From: Arthrobacter sp. DNA4
Lineage (GTDB): Bacteria > Actinomycetota > Actinomycetes > Actinomycetales > Micrococcaceae
Reading direction: 5' to 3'
DNA length: 64,000 bases
Assembly (NCBI RefSeq): GCF_024362385.1
Contig: NZ_CP101466.1
Location: 2,418,001-2,482,000 of the forward strand
The notes beneath the pieces were generated by a model, which did no database searches, was not told the DNA's origin, and saw nothing but the letters and a program-made list of their open reading frames with translations. Positions 30,419 through 39,703 of this stretch are shown piece by piece (positions within the stretch are counted from its first letter, which is position 1; every line of letters begins with the position of its first letter). A program made the translations under genes and the position numbers.

Positions 30419-31546
30419 CTACAGGTTACCGAGCCGGTCCCGAAGCTTGGCGAACATGCCGCCGCTGGCGGCGAGCTTGCCCTCGGTGAGCTGTTCGCCG
30501 CGGAGCTTGGCGAGCTGCCGGAGGAGGTCCTCCTGTGCCGGGTCGAGCTTGGCCGGAGTGTCCACCTGGAGGTGGACCTTCAGGTCCCCGCGGCCGTATC
30601 CCCTCAGGTGCGTGACACCCAGGCCACGCAGGGTGATGATCTCGCCGGACTGTGTTCCGGGCTTGACCTCGATGTCCTGCGTACCGTCGAACGTTTCCAG
30701 GCTGACGTCCGTGCCCAGTGCGGCCGCCGTCATGGGGATGTGCAGGGTGGCGTGCAGGTCATCGCCTTCCCGTACGTAGGTGGCGTCATTGTTGACGCGG
30801 ATTTCCACGTAGAGGTCACCGGTCGGTCCACCTGCAGGTCCGGCTTCGCCCTGCCCGGCGAGCTGGATCCGGGTTCCGGTGGCCACACCGGCGGGAACCT
30901 TGATGGTCAGCGCCCGCCGGCTGCGGATACGGCCCTGGCCGCTGCATTCGTTGCAGGGATCCTTGATGACCGTGCCGAAGCCTTCGCAGGTGCCGCAGGG
31001 GGCGGCCGTCATGACCTGGCCCAGGATGGAGCGCACGGCCCGCTGGACCTGGCCGCTGCCGCCGCAGATGTCGCAGCGCTCCGGGTGGGTGCCGGGCCGG
31101 CAGCAGGATCCGTCACAGGTGGGGCAGACCACGGCAGTGTCCACTTCGAGCTTCTTGTTCACGCCGAACACGGCGTCGCGAAGGTCGATCCGGACGCTGA
31201 TGAGGGCGTCCTGGCCGCGGCGGACGCGGGAAGCCGGGCCGGAGGTGCCCCCGGCGCCGAAGAAGGTGTCGAAGATGTCCTGGAATGCGAAGCCCTGGCC
31301 TGCGTAACCGGCACCGCCGAAGCCGTTGTCCGTGCCGTTCTCGTTGCCCGTGGTGTCGTAGATCCTCCGCTTTTGGGGGTCGGAGAGGACCTCGTAGGCG
31401 TGAGTTACTGCCTTGAAGCGTTCTGAAGCGTCCGCACCGGGGTTTACGTCCGGGTGAAGGGTGCGGGCCAGTTTGCGGTAGGCCTTTTTGATCTCTTCGC
31501 CCGTAGCTTCGGGTGAGACTCCAAGGACGTCATAGTGGCTGCTCAA
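30419..31546 (-). CDS. dnaJ: chaperone DnaJ (hrcA-linked copy)
   Basis: DnaJ is the J-protein partner of DnaK. The 375 residues contain the J domain with His-Pro-Asp near 34, a Gly/Phe linker (about 72-105), the zinc domain with four Cys-x-x-Cys repeats (about 138-205) and the substrate-binding C-terminus. The first zinc repeat reads Cys-Pro-Thr-Cys-Asp-Gly-Ser-Cys-Cys, with cysteines where Gly-Ala is usual. It lies 88 bp downstream of hrcA and should share the CIRCE-controlled promoter. Confidence 0.96.
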   Translation of the reverse strand: MSSHYDVLGVSPEATGEEIKKAYRKLARTLHPDVNPGADASERFKAVTHAYEVLSDPQKRRIYDTTGNENGTDNGFGGAGYAGQGFAFQDIFDTFFGAGGTSGPASRVRRGQDALISVRIDLRDAVFGVNKKLEVDTAVVCPTCDGSCCRPGTHPERCDICGGSGQVQRAVRSILGQVMTAAPCGTCEGFGTVIKDPCNECSGQGRIRSRRALTIKVPAGVATGTRIQLAGQGEAGPAGGPTGDLYVEIRVNNDATYVREGDDLHATLHIPMTAAALGTDVSLETFDGTQDIEVKPGTQSGEIITLRGLGVTHLRGYGRGDLKVHLQVDTPAKLDPAQEDLLRQLAKLRGEQLTEGKLAASGGMFAKLRDRLGNL

Positions 31547-31634
31547 AGTTCGTATCTCTTCCTTGTTGTACTGCGTTCAGTGTGGGCGGCCCCGCTCTGT
31601 GGTCCGGTCCCGAAAAGGCTCCGGCGGCGAAGAG

Positions 31635-32648
31635 TCAGGGCCCCAAAATCCTGGAAAGGTAGCGGGCCACAGCCCTGACGGCGGCCATGGTGGTGGGATA
31701 GTCCATCCTGGTTGGGCCGAGGATCCCTACCTTCGCGGCGCTGTCCGGGCCGTAGCCGGTGGCCACCACGGAGGCTTCGGCAAGGCCGTCATAAGGGTTT
31801 TCCCTTCCGATACTGACGGCCACTCCCCGGTGGTCCTGGGCCATTTCGCTCAGGAGCCGCAGCATCACCACCTGCTCCTCCAGTGCCTCGAGCACGGGGC
31901 CGATGCTGAGGGGGAAATCCACGTTGGACCTGGCCAGGTTCGCCGTTCCGGCCATGACCATCCGGTCCTCCCTGGTGTTTTGTGCCAGGCCGTCCAGTCC
32001 ATGCGCCAGCGCGTGCGCGGCCTGGCGCTGGCCGTGCGCAGTTCCGGCTACGACGGCGGGGAGCGCCTTGGCCAGCTGGCTTAGCGGAGTTCCGGCCAGC
32101 GCGGCAAGGAAGCGGGTACGGAGCGCGGCCAGTGCGTCGTCGCCAAGGTCCTGGCCGACGTCGATGACCCGCTGCTCCACCTTGCCGCTGTTGGCAATCA
32201 GCACCACCAGCACCTTGCGGGGGGCCAGGAGCACGAACTCGATGTGGCGCACCAGTGCCTTGCTGAGGTGCGGATACTGGACCACAGCCACCTGGTTGGT
32301 CAGCTGCGACAGCAGCCGGACGGTGCGGTCCAGGACGTCGTCGAGGTCGTCTGCGCCTTCCAGGAGGGACTGGATGGCCCGGCGCTCCGCTGCCGACAGG
32401 GGCTTGACTGCCGAGATCTGGTCGACAAAGAGCCGGTAGCCCTTGTCCGTGGGAATTCGCCCTGCACTGGTGTGCGGGGCCGTGATCAATCCCTCGTCTT
32501 CAAGGGCCGCCATGTCATTGCGGATGGTTGCGCTGGAAACGCCCAGATGATGCCGCTCGACCAGGGCCTTTGACCCGACCGGTTCGCGGGAGTGGACGTA
32601 GTCCTCCACGATGGCCCGCAGCACTTCCAGTTTGCGTGGCTCGCTCAC
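31635..32648 (-). CDS. hrcA: heat-inducible transcription repressor HrcA
   Basis: HrcA binds CIRCE and represses chaperone genes until heat stress titrates GroE. The 337 residues have an N-terminal winged helix (about 1-75; Pro-Val-Gly-Ser-Lys-Ala-Leu-Val and Ser-Ser-Ala-Thr-Ile-Arg-Asn-Asp-Met) and a GAF-like C-terminal part. GTG 32648 has GGAGGTGGAGA upstream and gives the standard Met-Ser-Glu-Pro-Arg start. A CIRCE element lies 54 bp upstream, so the gene is autoregulated. Confidence 0.96.
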   Translation of the reverse strand: MSEPRKLEVLRAIVEDYVHSREPVGSKALVERHHLGVSSATIRNDMAALEDEGLITAPHTSAGRIPTDKGYRLFVDQISAVKPLSAAERRAIQSLLEGADDLDDVLDRTVRLLSQLTNQVAVVQYPHLSKALVRHIEFVLLAPRKVLVVLIANSGKVEQRVIDVGQDLGDDALAALRTRFLAALAGTPLSQLAKALPAVVAGTAHGQRQAAHALAHGLDGLAQNTREDRMVMAGTANLARSNVDFPLSIGPVLEALEEQVVMLRLLSEMAQDHRGVAVSIGRENPYDGLAEASVVATGYGPDSAAKVGILGPTRMDYPTTMAAVRAVARYLSRILGP

Positions 32649-32701
32649 TCTCCACCTCCATCCATGGTCCGGGGCGCATACCCCGCCAGGTGCCACCAGT
32701 G

Positions 32702-32728
32702 TTAGCACTCGACATGCCTAAGTGCTAA
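32702..32728. promoter_or_regulatory. CIRCE operator of the hrcA operon
   Basis: TTAGCACTC, 9 nt, AAGTGCTAA. This is the CIRCE inverted repeat with one mismatch from GAGTGCTAA in the second arm. It lies upstream of hrcA on the minus strand; the divergent DUF3097 gene starts 92 bp away on the other side. Confidence 0.93.
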
Positions 32729-32819
32729 CAGTCTATTATGCCTCGGCCCGTTGTTAGCATTGGTACCGCTCCGGGCGAAATTCCGGTGCGGAGGACCTAG
32801 CGCTAGGCGGATCGAATCC

Positions 32820-33671
32820 ATGGATTACCAAAACTGGGGGCCCCGCGGCATTTCCGCCCCGGCCAAGGCGGAATTGCCCGAGGTTCCGGTGGAGCGGGGC
32901 ATGGTGCTCGAGGATGTCCAGTCAGGCTGGGTCGGCGCCGTCACCCGGGTGGAAAAGTCCGGCGGCATGCACGTCGTGGCCCTGGAGGACCGCCGCGGGA
33001 AGTCCCGGTCCTTCAAGCTCGGCTTCGGTTTCCTCCTTGAGGGCCGGCCCATCCGGCTGATGCCTCCCGCCGCCCGGCCGGCAGCCGCCGGCCCCGCCGC
33101 CGGCAGGACAGCCTCAGGCTCCGTCCGGGTCTCCGGCCAGCGGGCCCAGGTCGCCAAGGCAAGCCGCATCTGGGTGGAGGGCAAGCACGACGCCGAACTG
33201 GTGGAAAAGGTCTGGGGAGACGACCTCCGGGTGGAAGGCATCGTCGTCGAACCCCTGCACGGCATTGACGACCTCGCCGCCGCAGTTGCCGCCTTCAAAC
33301 CCGGTCCGGGCCGTCGCCTCGGCGTGCTCGTGGACCACCTCGTCCCTGACTCCAAGGAGTCCCGCATAGCCGACGCCGTCATGGCATCCCCCGGCGCGGC
33401 CGGAAATGTCCTGATCGTCGGCCACCCCTATGTGGACGTCTGGCAGGCGATCCGCCCCGCTGTCCTGGGCATTGACAAATGGCCGGTCGTGCCCCGCGGA
33501 CAGGACTGGAAGACCGGAATCCTGAAGGCCTTTGGCTGGCCGCACGCCACCAAGGAGGATATCGGCCTGGGATGGCAGAAACTGCTGGGCGCCGTACGTA
33601 CGTACGCGGACCTGGAAGCGTCCCTGCTGGGGCGGGTTGAGGAAGTCATCGACTTCCTCACCGTTCCCTGA
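32820..33671 (+). CDS. DUF3097 family protein (Toprim-like)
   Basis: A 283-residue actinobacterial protein of unknown function. An N-terminal domain (about 1-85) with a basic beta-rich segment is followed by an Ala/Pro linker. A C-terminal domain (about 105-280) contains Ile-Trp-Val-Glu-Gly-Lys-His-Asp-Ala-Glu-Leu and Val-Leu-Val-Asp-His-Leu-Val. That Glu/Asp pattern resembles Toprim folds, so nucleic-acid metal chemistry is possible. Start is ATG 32820; upstream sequence in frame is promoter-like. It is divergent from hrcA and close enough to CIRCE to be affected by it. Confidence 0.85.
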   Translation: MDYQNWGPRGISAPAKAELPEVPVERGMVLEDVQSGWVGAVTRVEKSGGMHVVALEDRRGKSRSFKLGFGFLLEGRPIRLMPPAARPAAAGPAAGRTASGSVRVSGQRAQVAKASRIWVEGKHDAELVEKVWGDDLRVEGIVVEPLHGIDDLAAAVAAFKPGPGRRLGVLVDHLVPDSKESRIADAVMASPGAAGNVLIVGHPYVDVWQAIRPAVLGIDKWPVVPRGQDWKTGILKAFGWPHATKEDIGLGWQKLLGAVRTYADLEASLLGRVEEVIDFLTVP

Positions 33672-33790
33672 AGGCCGGGCACCGGCCCGGGAGCCAGTAT
33701 TCTTGGTAGTGCAGCGCCTTTTCCCAAGGCCGCTGCACACCGCGCCCATATATGAAGTCAGCACCACTTGCACCTCCGAAGGAACAGACT

Positions 33791-34201
33791 GTGGCAGAAA
33801 ACGCACGTGATCACAGGGACGGCCAGGGCCGCTCCGAGTACCATGGCGTCCCCGCCAATGCGCTGCCGCTCACGGCCAGCGAAGACCGCCAATGGGCCAC
33901 GCTCGCGCATTTCGGCGGGATCCTGGGGTGCGTCCCCTCGCTGCTGATCTACCTGATCTTCCGTGACCGCGGGCCATTTACCGCGCAGGAATCCAAAGAA
34001 GCGCTGAACTTCAGCCTGCCGCCCACCATCGCCGCTGTGCTGGCCAACATCCTGGTGTTCATCCCCTATGTGGGAAACATCTTCGCGGTCATCGCCACCC
34101 TGATCTGGGTGGCGCTCACCTGCTTCTCCGTGGCAGCAGGGATCCACGTCAACAAGGGCCAGCCGCACCGCTACCAGTACAACCTGCGCTGGATTAAGTA
34201 G
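33791..34201 (+). CDS. DUF4870 domain membrane protein
   Basis: A 136-residue protein with a polar N-terminus and three hydrophobic segments (about 45-60, 78-98 and 100-122). The Trp-Ala-Thr-Leu-Ala-His-Phe-Gly-Gly-Ile and Ala-Leu-Asn-Phe features are typical of DUF4870/Tic20-like proteins. I prefer GTG 33791, which has AAGGA 7 nt upstream, over ATG 33752. Function unknown. Confidence 0.8.
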   Translation: MAENARDHRDGQGRSEYHGVPANALPLTASEDRQWATLAHFGGILGCVPSLLIYLIFRDRGPFTAQESKEALNFSLPPTIAAVLANILVFIPYVGNIFAVIATLIWVALTCFSVAAGIHVNKGQPHRYQYNLRWIK

Positions 34202-34260
34202 CCGCTCAGAGCTGCGGGGCCACTGGTCCCGCGGCGCGGATCCGACGGGCGTCCGCCCAG

Positions 34261-35485
34261 TCAGTCGGGCAGGATACGGCGGACCACCGCGTCCGCCAGG
34301 AGCCTGCCCTTGAGCGTGAGGACCAGACGGCCCTGGAAAGCAGCGACGGGCTCCACCAGGCCGTCAGCGATCAGGGGCCACTTCGTGCCGTACTGAGCTA
34401 AGAGTGGAGACTTCAAGCCCTGACTGCAGGCGCGCCTCCAGCATTACCCGCTCCAGGTTTCTGGTCCCGGCATCCAGGGTCTCCCTGCCCGCCGCAGGCG
34501 AATGCCCCTGGGCCAGACGGTTCGCATAGGCGGACGGGTGCTTCACGTTCCACCAGCGCACCCCGCCCACGTGCGAATGTGCGCCGGGGCCGATGCCCCA
34601 CCAGTCGTCGCCACGCCAGTAGGCCAGGTTGTGGCGGCACGCGTGCTCCGGGCTTCGCGCCCAGTTGCTGACCTCATACCAGCCGAGTCCGGCTTCGGTG
34701 ATGAGCTGGTCGGCGAGTTCGTACTTGTCGGCGTGGTCGTCGTCGTCAATTCCCGGCACCTCGCCGCGGCGCATCTGGGCGGCCAGCTTGGTCCCGTCCT
34801 CGACAATCAGGGCGTAGGCGCTGATGTGGTCCGGCTGGTAGGAGAGGGCAGTTTCCAGGGAGTGGCGCCAGTCGTCCAGCGACTCCCCCGGTGTGCCGTA
34901 AATCAGGTCCAGGCTGACGTCCAGTCCGGCCTCCCGCGCCCACTGCACCACCTGCGGAACCCTGCTGGGCGTGTGGGTGCGGTCCAGGACCTTGAGCACG
35001 TGCGGGACGGCGGACTGCATGCCGAAGGAGACCCTGGTGAAGCCCGCATCCTTGAGGACGGCGAGGGATTCGGGGGTGACCGAATCGGGGTTGGCTTCGG
35101 TGGTGACCTCGGCGCCGTCCTCGATGCCCCACTGGTCGATGGCTGCGCGAAGGATCAGGCCGAGGTCATCTGCCGGCAGCAGGGTGGGCGTGCCGCCCCC
35201 GAAAAAGACCGTGCTGAGCTTGCGCTGCGGCAGCCCGGAACGTGCCATCACGGTGCTTACCAGGGACACTTCCGACACGGCGGTTTTGGCGTAGGCATCC
35301 TGTGAGGCGCCGCCGCCCAGTTCCGTGGCGGTGTAGGTGTTGAAGTCGCAGTACCCGCAGCGCACGGCGCAGAACGGGATGTGGACGTACAGGCCAAAGG
35401 CCCGGGCCGCCGCACCGTCCGCTGCCTGTGGAGGCAGCAGACCGTCCGACGGCGCCGGGTCGCCGAGGGGAAGGACGCTGGGCAT
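34261..35485 (-). CDS. hemW: radical SAM heme chaperone HemW, frame disrupted near the 3' end
   Basis: HemW is a coproporphyrinogen III oxidase-like radical SAM protein now regarded as a heme-trafficking chaperone. The 4Fe-4S motif is Cys39-x3-Cys43-x2-Cys46, and Gly-Gly-Gly-Thr-Pro-Thr follows. As written, the frame stops at 34364 after 373 residues. The expected C-terminal end continues in the next frame to a TGA at 34261-34263, reading Leu-Ile-Ala-Asp-Gly-Leu-Val-Glu-Pro and on to Arg-Arg-Ile-Leu-Pro-Asp. The frames join at a run of four G (34374-34377; C on the coding strand), so one extra base there explains it. This is either a homopolymer sequencing error or a real 3' lesion removing about 34 residues. 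It lies 25 bp downstream of lepA on the same strand. Confidence 0.9.
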
Positions 35486-35510
35486 CAGCGGGTCCCCGCC
35501 TGCGCGGTGG

Positions 35511-37367
35511 TCACTTCTTCTTGGCCTTGTCCTTTGATTCGTCGGTGGTGAGGGCGGCGATGAACGCTTCCTGCGGAACCTCCACCGTTCCCACCATTTT
35601 CATGCGCTTCTTGCCTTCTTTTTGCTTCTCCAGCAGCTTGCGCTTTCGTGAGATGTCACCGCCGTAGCACTTGGCAAGCACGTCCTTGCGGATGGCCCGG
35701 ATGCTTTCGCGGGCGATGATCCTGGAGCCGATGGCCGCCTGGATGGGCACCTCGAACTGCTGCCGCGGGATGAGTTCGCGGAGCTTTCCGGTCATCATCA
35801 CGCCGTAGGCGTAGGCCTTGTCCCGGTGGGTGATGGCACTGAAGGCGTCCACTTGTTCGCCCTGGAGCATGATGTCGACCTTCACGAGGTCGGCAACCTG
35901 CTCGCCGTCGGCCTTCCAGTCCAGGGAGCCGTAGCCACGCGTTTTTGACTTCAGGATGTCGAAGAAGTCGAAGACGATTTCCGCCAGCGGCAGCCGGTAA
36001 CGGATTTCCACCCGGTCCTCGGAGAGGTAGTCCATGCCGCCCATCACGCCTCGGCGTGACTGGCACAGCTCCATGATGGCGCCGACGAACTCGTTGGGGG
36101 CGAGGATGGTCGCGGAGACCATCGGTTCGCGCACCTCGGCGATCTTGCCCGTGGGGTATTCGCTGGGGTTGGTCACGCGGACCACCTTCTTGTCCTCCAG
36201 GGTCACCTCGTATTCCACGTTGGGTGCCGTGGAGATCAGGTCAAGGTTGTATTCGCGCTCCAGGCGTTCGCGGGTGATCTCAAGGTGCAGCAGGCCCAGG
36301 AAGCCCACACGGAAGCCGAAGCCCAGCGCAGCAGAGGTCTCCGGTTCGTACACCAGCGCGGCGTCGTTGAGCATGAGCTTTTCGAGGGCGTCGCGCAGTA
36401 CCGGGTAGTCGGCTCCGTCCAGGGGGTACAGGCCGGAGAACACCATGGGTTTGGCATCGGCGTAGCCGGGCAGCGACTCGGCGGCCGGCTTGGCCAGGTT
36501 GGTGACGGTATCGCCGACCTTGGACTGGCGGACGTCTTTCACACCGGTGATCAGGTAGCCCACTTCGCCAACGCCCAAGCCCTTGGAGGGTGTGGGTTCC
36601 GGGGAGCTGACGCCGATTTCCAGGAGTTCGTGCGAGGCCCTGGTGGACATCATCTGGATGCGTTCACGCGGGTGGAGCATCCCGTCCACCACGCGCACGT
36701 AGGTGACCACGCCGCGGTAGGTGTCGTAGACCGAGTCGAAGATCATGGCACGGGCCGGCGCATCGGGGTCGCCCTTCGGCGCCGGCAGGTCGCGGACGAT
36801 CTTGTCCAGGAGGGCTTCCACGCCAACGCCGGTTTTGCCGGACACCCGCAGGACATCCTCAGGATCGCCGCCGATCAGGCTGGCCAGCTCGGCTGCGTAC
36901 TTTTCAGGCTGCGCCGCCGGCAGGTCGATCTTGTTCAGGACCGGGATGATGGCGAGGTTGTTTTCCATGGCCAGGTACAGGTTCGCGAGCGTCTGGGCCT
37001 CAATGCCCTGGGCTGCGTCCACCAGCAGGATTGCGCCCTCGCAAGCCGCCAGTGACCTGGAGACCTCGTAGGTGAAGTCCACGTGTCCCGGGGTGTCGAT
37101 CATGTTCAGCGCGTAACTGACACCGTCCACCTCCCACGGCATGCGGACGGCCTGGGACTTGATGGTGATGCCGCGTTCGCGCTCGATGTCCATCCGGTCC
37201 AGGTACTGGGCCTTCATGTCGCGCGCCTGGACCACCCCGGTGGACTGCAGCATACGGTCAGCCAGGGTGGACTTGCCGTGGTCGATATGCGCGATGATGC
37301 AAAAGTTCCGAATAATTGCCGGATCTGTCGCGGCGGGCACCGGTGCGGTGCGGGCCATGGGAGACAC
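35511..37367 (-). CDS. lepA: elongation factor 4 (back-translocating GTPase LepA)
   Basis: LepA is a ribosomal GTPase acting in translation and 30S biogenesis. The 618 residues have G1 Ala-His-Ile-Asp-His-Gly-Lys-Ser-Thr, G3 Asp-Thr-Pro-Gly-His, G4 Asn-Lys-Ile-Asp, EF-G-like domains II, III and V, and the LepA-specific C-terminal domain ending in a Lys-rich tail. The start is GTG 37367 or ATG 37358. lepA and hemW form a conserved actinobacterial pair. Confidence 0.97.
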   Translation of the reverse strand: MSPMARTAPVPAATDPAIIRNFCIIAHIDHGKSTLADRMLQSTGVVQARDMKAQYLDRMDIERERGITIKSQAVRMPWEVDGVSYALNMIDTPGHVDFTYEVSRSLAACEGAILLVDAAQGIEAQTLANLYLAMENNLAIIPVLNKIDLPAAQPEKYAAELASLIGGDPEDVLRVSGKTGVGVEALLDKIVRDLPAPKGDPDAPARAMIFDSVYDTYRGVVTYVRVVDGMLHPRERIQMMSTRASHELLEIGVSSPEPTPSKGLGVGEVGYLITGVKDVRQSKVGDTVTNLAKPAAESLPGYADAKPMVFSGLYPLDGADYPVLRDALEKLMLNDAALVYEPETSAALGFGFRVGFLGLLHLEITRERLEREYNLDLISTAPNVEYEVTLEDKKVVRVTNPSEYPTGKIAEVREPMVSATILAPNEFVGAIMELCQSRRGVMGGMDYLSEDRVEIRYRLPLAEIVFDFFDILKSKTRGYGSLDWKADGEQVADLVKVDIMLQGEQVDAFSAITHRDKAYAYGVMMTGKLRELIPRQQFEVPIQAAIGSRIIARESIRAIRKDVLAKCYGGDISRKRKLLEKQKEGKKRMKMVGTVEVPQEAFIAALTTDESKDKAKKK

Positions 37368-37541
37368 GCAGGGTCCTTACTGTTGGCTTTTCTGCAGCCA
37401 TCCGCCAGGCACGCGAAAAGGCGCCTGCGGTCCAGCCGCACATCTTTAACGTCCAGTGTCCCACGTCTGCGACCCCGCCACCGCATCCTGGCTCGCCCGT
37501 GCACGCTGTTTCAACGCCAGCCCCGCCGATAGGCTGTCGGG

Positions 37542-38090
37542 ATGGCCATTGATCTCCGCTCCCTGGGAAACGCCGTCCGCCGCGGCCTGCGTATGCTGCA
37601 GAAACGGCCCGTGGCCCCACGGCCGGTCCAGGACCAGCGCCCGGGCGGCAATCGGCGCGCCGCCGGCGAAGGTGTCCCTGCCGAAGCGGCGGCCTATCCC
37701 GGCGATTACCGCGGCCGCGCCTCCGTCCGTTACGCCCCGCAGCCCGACGGCGATCCCGATCCGGGCGAGGTGGTGTGGGCCTGGGTGCCCTATGAGGAGG
37801 ATCACGGCAAGGGGAAGGACCGGCCGGTGCTGCTGGTGGGGCACAACGGCCCTTTCCTCCTGGGGCTGATGCTGACCAGCAAGGACAGGGTTCCTGCCGG
37901 GACGTCGTCCGCGGACTACGTGGATCTCGGCTCCGGGGGTTGGGACAACCAGGGCAGGGCAAGTGAGGTGCGGCTGGACCGTATCCTGCAGATCCGTCCG
38001 GACAGCATCCGGCGCGAAGGCGCGGTATTGGACAAGGCGCGCTTTGAACAGGTGGCGTCCGGGCTTCGGCGGCGACACGGCTGGGCCTGA
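37542..38090 (+). CDS. PemK/MazF-like protein without a linked antitoxin
   Basis: A 182-residue protein with a basic, disordered N-terminal half (about 1-75) and a C-terminal PemK/MazF fold (about 76-175; Gly-Glu-Val-Val-Trp-Ala-Trp-Val-Pro, Asp-Arg-Pro-Val-Leu-Leu-Val-Gly, Ser-Glu-Val-Arg-Leu-Asp-Arg). MazF toxins are mRNA endonucleases, but this one has no antitoxin ORF beside it. It sits in a chromosomal spot between lepA and rpsT. It may be a domesticated or non-toxic member; activity cannot be judged from the sequence. Confidence 0.82.
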   Translation: MAIDLRSLGNAVRRGLRMLQKRPVAPRPVQDQRPGGNRRAAGEGVPAEAAAYPGDYRGRASVRYAPQPDGDPDPGEVVWAWVPYEEDHGKGKDRPVLLVGHNGPFLLGLMLTSKDRVPAGTSSADYVDLGSGGWDNQGRASEVRLDRILQIRPDSIRREGAVLDKARFEQVASGLRRRHGWA

Positions 38091-38259
38091 CCCGCTGAAA
38101 TGGCCAGAGCCGCCGCTGACCTGCTAATCTTTATTGCTGTGTGTCCGTGCAGGTCGACGGTCACTGATGGTTGGCCGCCATAGGTATCCCCACGCCGCTC
38201 AGTCAAGGCCAGCCTGAAAGCCCTCTAGACCATTTCCGCATTACAAAGAGAGTTCACAC

Positions 38260-38520
38260 GTGGCGAATATCAAGTCCCAGAAGAAGCGCATCCTGACCAA
38301 CGAGAAGGCCCGCCTGCGCAACAACGCAGTCAAGTCTGAGCTGAAGACGGCCATCCGCGCCGTCAACACCGCTGTTGAGTCCGCTGACAAGGAAGCTGCT
38401 ACTACTGCGCTCGTTTCTGCCAGCCGTAAGCTGGACAAGGCTGTCAGCAAGGGTGTTCTGCACAAGAACAACGCAGCGAACCGTAAGTCGGCGATCTCCA
38501 AGAAGGTCAACGCACTCTAA
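38260..38520 (+). CDS. rpsT: 30S ribosomal protein S20
   Basis: S20 binds the 5' domain of 16S rRNA early in 30S assembly. The 86 residues are Lys/Arg/Ala-rich and helical, starting Met-Ala-Asn-Ile-Lys-Ser-Gln-Lys-Lys. GTG 38260 has AAAGAGAG upstream. Codon use is strongly biased, as expected for an abundant protein. It is transcribed alone, with a hairpin after it. Confidence 0.98.
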   Translation: MANIKSQKKRILTNEKARLRNNAVKSELKTAIRAVNTAVESADKEAATTALVSASRKLDKAVSKGVLHKNNAANRKSAISKKVNAL

Positions 38521-38545
38521 GGTTTCCAGTTCCCATGAACTGATG

Positions 38546-38584
38546 GTGTGGCCGGTACCCTCGGGTACCGGCCACACGCTTTTA
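38546..38584 (+). terminator. rpsT terminator
   Basis: A 15-bp inverted repeat (38546-38560 with 38563-38577), whose innermost pairs must open to make a loop. It is followed by CGCTTTTA, giving a short T-run on the + strand. Confidence 0.75.
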
Positions 38585-38686
38585 AGCGGCCAGTCCGGCG
38601 AGCCGCGGCAGCACGCCGTCGAATGCCACCGGGACCGTGCCGAGCCGGATGCGAAGAGCGTCCGGGCCTGTTGGGCGCTGCGGGGG

Positions 38687-39703
38687 CTATCTGCCCTGGA
38701 CGGACATGGCAATCACGGTGACGGCGTGCTCCACGGCGTACACCGGATCCCTGGACAAGCCCTTGACCTGCGCATCGGCTTCCGCCGTGGCCTGGATGGA
38801 CCGCACCAGGCCTTCAGGGGTCCAGCGCCGTACGTCGCGCTGCGCCTGCTCCACCAGCCAGGGCTGCATGCCCAATTCCGCAGCGATCTGCGCGGACGGG
38901 CCGGAGGCGCCTGCCACCCGTGCGACCGTCCGCAGCTTCGAGGCGAGTGCAGCCACCAGCGGTACCGGGTCAGCGCCGGTGGCGAGGGCGTGGCGCAGCG
39001 TCGACAGTGCAAGGGGGGCATTTCCGGCCATGGCCGCGTCGGCCACCTTGAACGCGGTGGCTTCGACCCGTCCGCCGTAATACTTGTCGACGGTGTCAGT
39101 GGTGACCGTGCTTCCCGCGTCGGCGATCAGCTGGGCGCAGGCGGCAGCGAGCTCTGACAGGTCTGCTCCCACGGCATTCACCAGGGCCTGCACGGCGTCC
39201 TGGTTGATCCGGCGTCCGGCCGCCTTGAACTCCGCGGTGACGAACTGGACCTTGTCCGCGTCCTTCTTCAGCGGCTGGCACTCTACTACCGGCCAGCCCC
39301 CTTTCCTGACGGCATCGAGGAGCTTTTTGCCGCGGACCCCGCCTGCGTGGCGCAGCACGACGACGGCGTCCTCCTCCGGGTGCTGCAGGTAGCCGAGGGC
39401 ATCGGCAAGGAAGGCGTCATTCATCCCTTCCACAGCCTCCACCTCGATCAGCTTGCTCTCGCCGAACAGGGATGGACTCACCTGCATGGTCAGGGTGCCG
39501 GCCTCGTAGCCGGTCGCGTTGATGCGGCTCACCTCCACGTCCGGTGCGGCCGCCCTGACCTGGGACCGGATCCTGTCCATCGCCCTGATTCCCAGGTACT
39601 CTTCCGGACCGCTCACCAATACGATCTGGGCCGGGGTTACGTCCCGCCAGGAGGCTGTGTTGGACGCTTGGGAGCGGGGTGCCCGCTTTTGCGCAGCGGC
39701 CAT
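38687..39703 (-). CDS. holA: DNA polymerase III subunit delta
   Basis: HolA is the clamp-loader subunit that opens the beta sliding clamp. The 338 residues show the delta N-terminal beta-clamp binding region (about 25-140) and the helical AAA-type C-terminal domain (about 150-335). The protein ends Met-Ser-Val-Gln-Gly-Arg. Its start lies 67 bp inside the end of comEC, so the genes overlap; comEA-comEC-holA is a conserved order. Confidence 0.93.
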   Translation of the reverse strand: MAAAQKRAPRSQASNTASWRDVTPAQIVLVSGPEEYLGIRAMDRIRSQVRAAAPDVEVSRINATGYEAGTLTMQVSPSLFGESKLIEVEAVEGMNDAFLADALGYLQHPEEDAVVVLRHAGGVRGKKLLDAVRKGGWPVVECQPLKKDADKVQFVTAEFKAAGRRINQDAVQALVNAVGADLSELAAACAQLIADAGSTVTTDTVDKYYGGRVEATAFKVADAAMAGNAPLALSTLRHALATGADPVPLVAALASKLRTVARVAGASGPSAQIAAELGMQPWLVEQAQRDVRRWTPEGLVRSIQATAEADAQVKGLSRDPVYAVEHAVTVIAMSVQGR

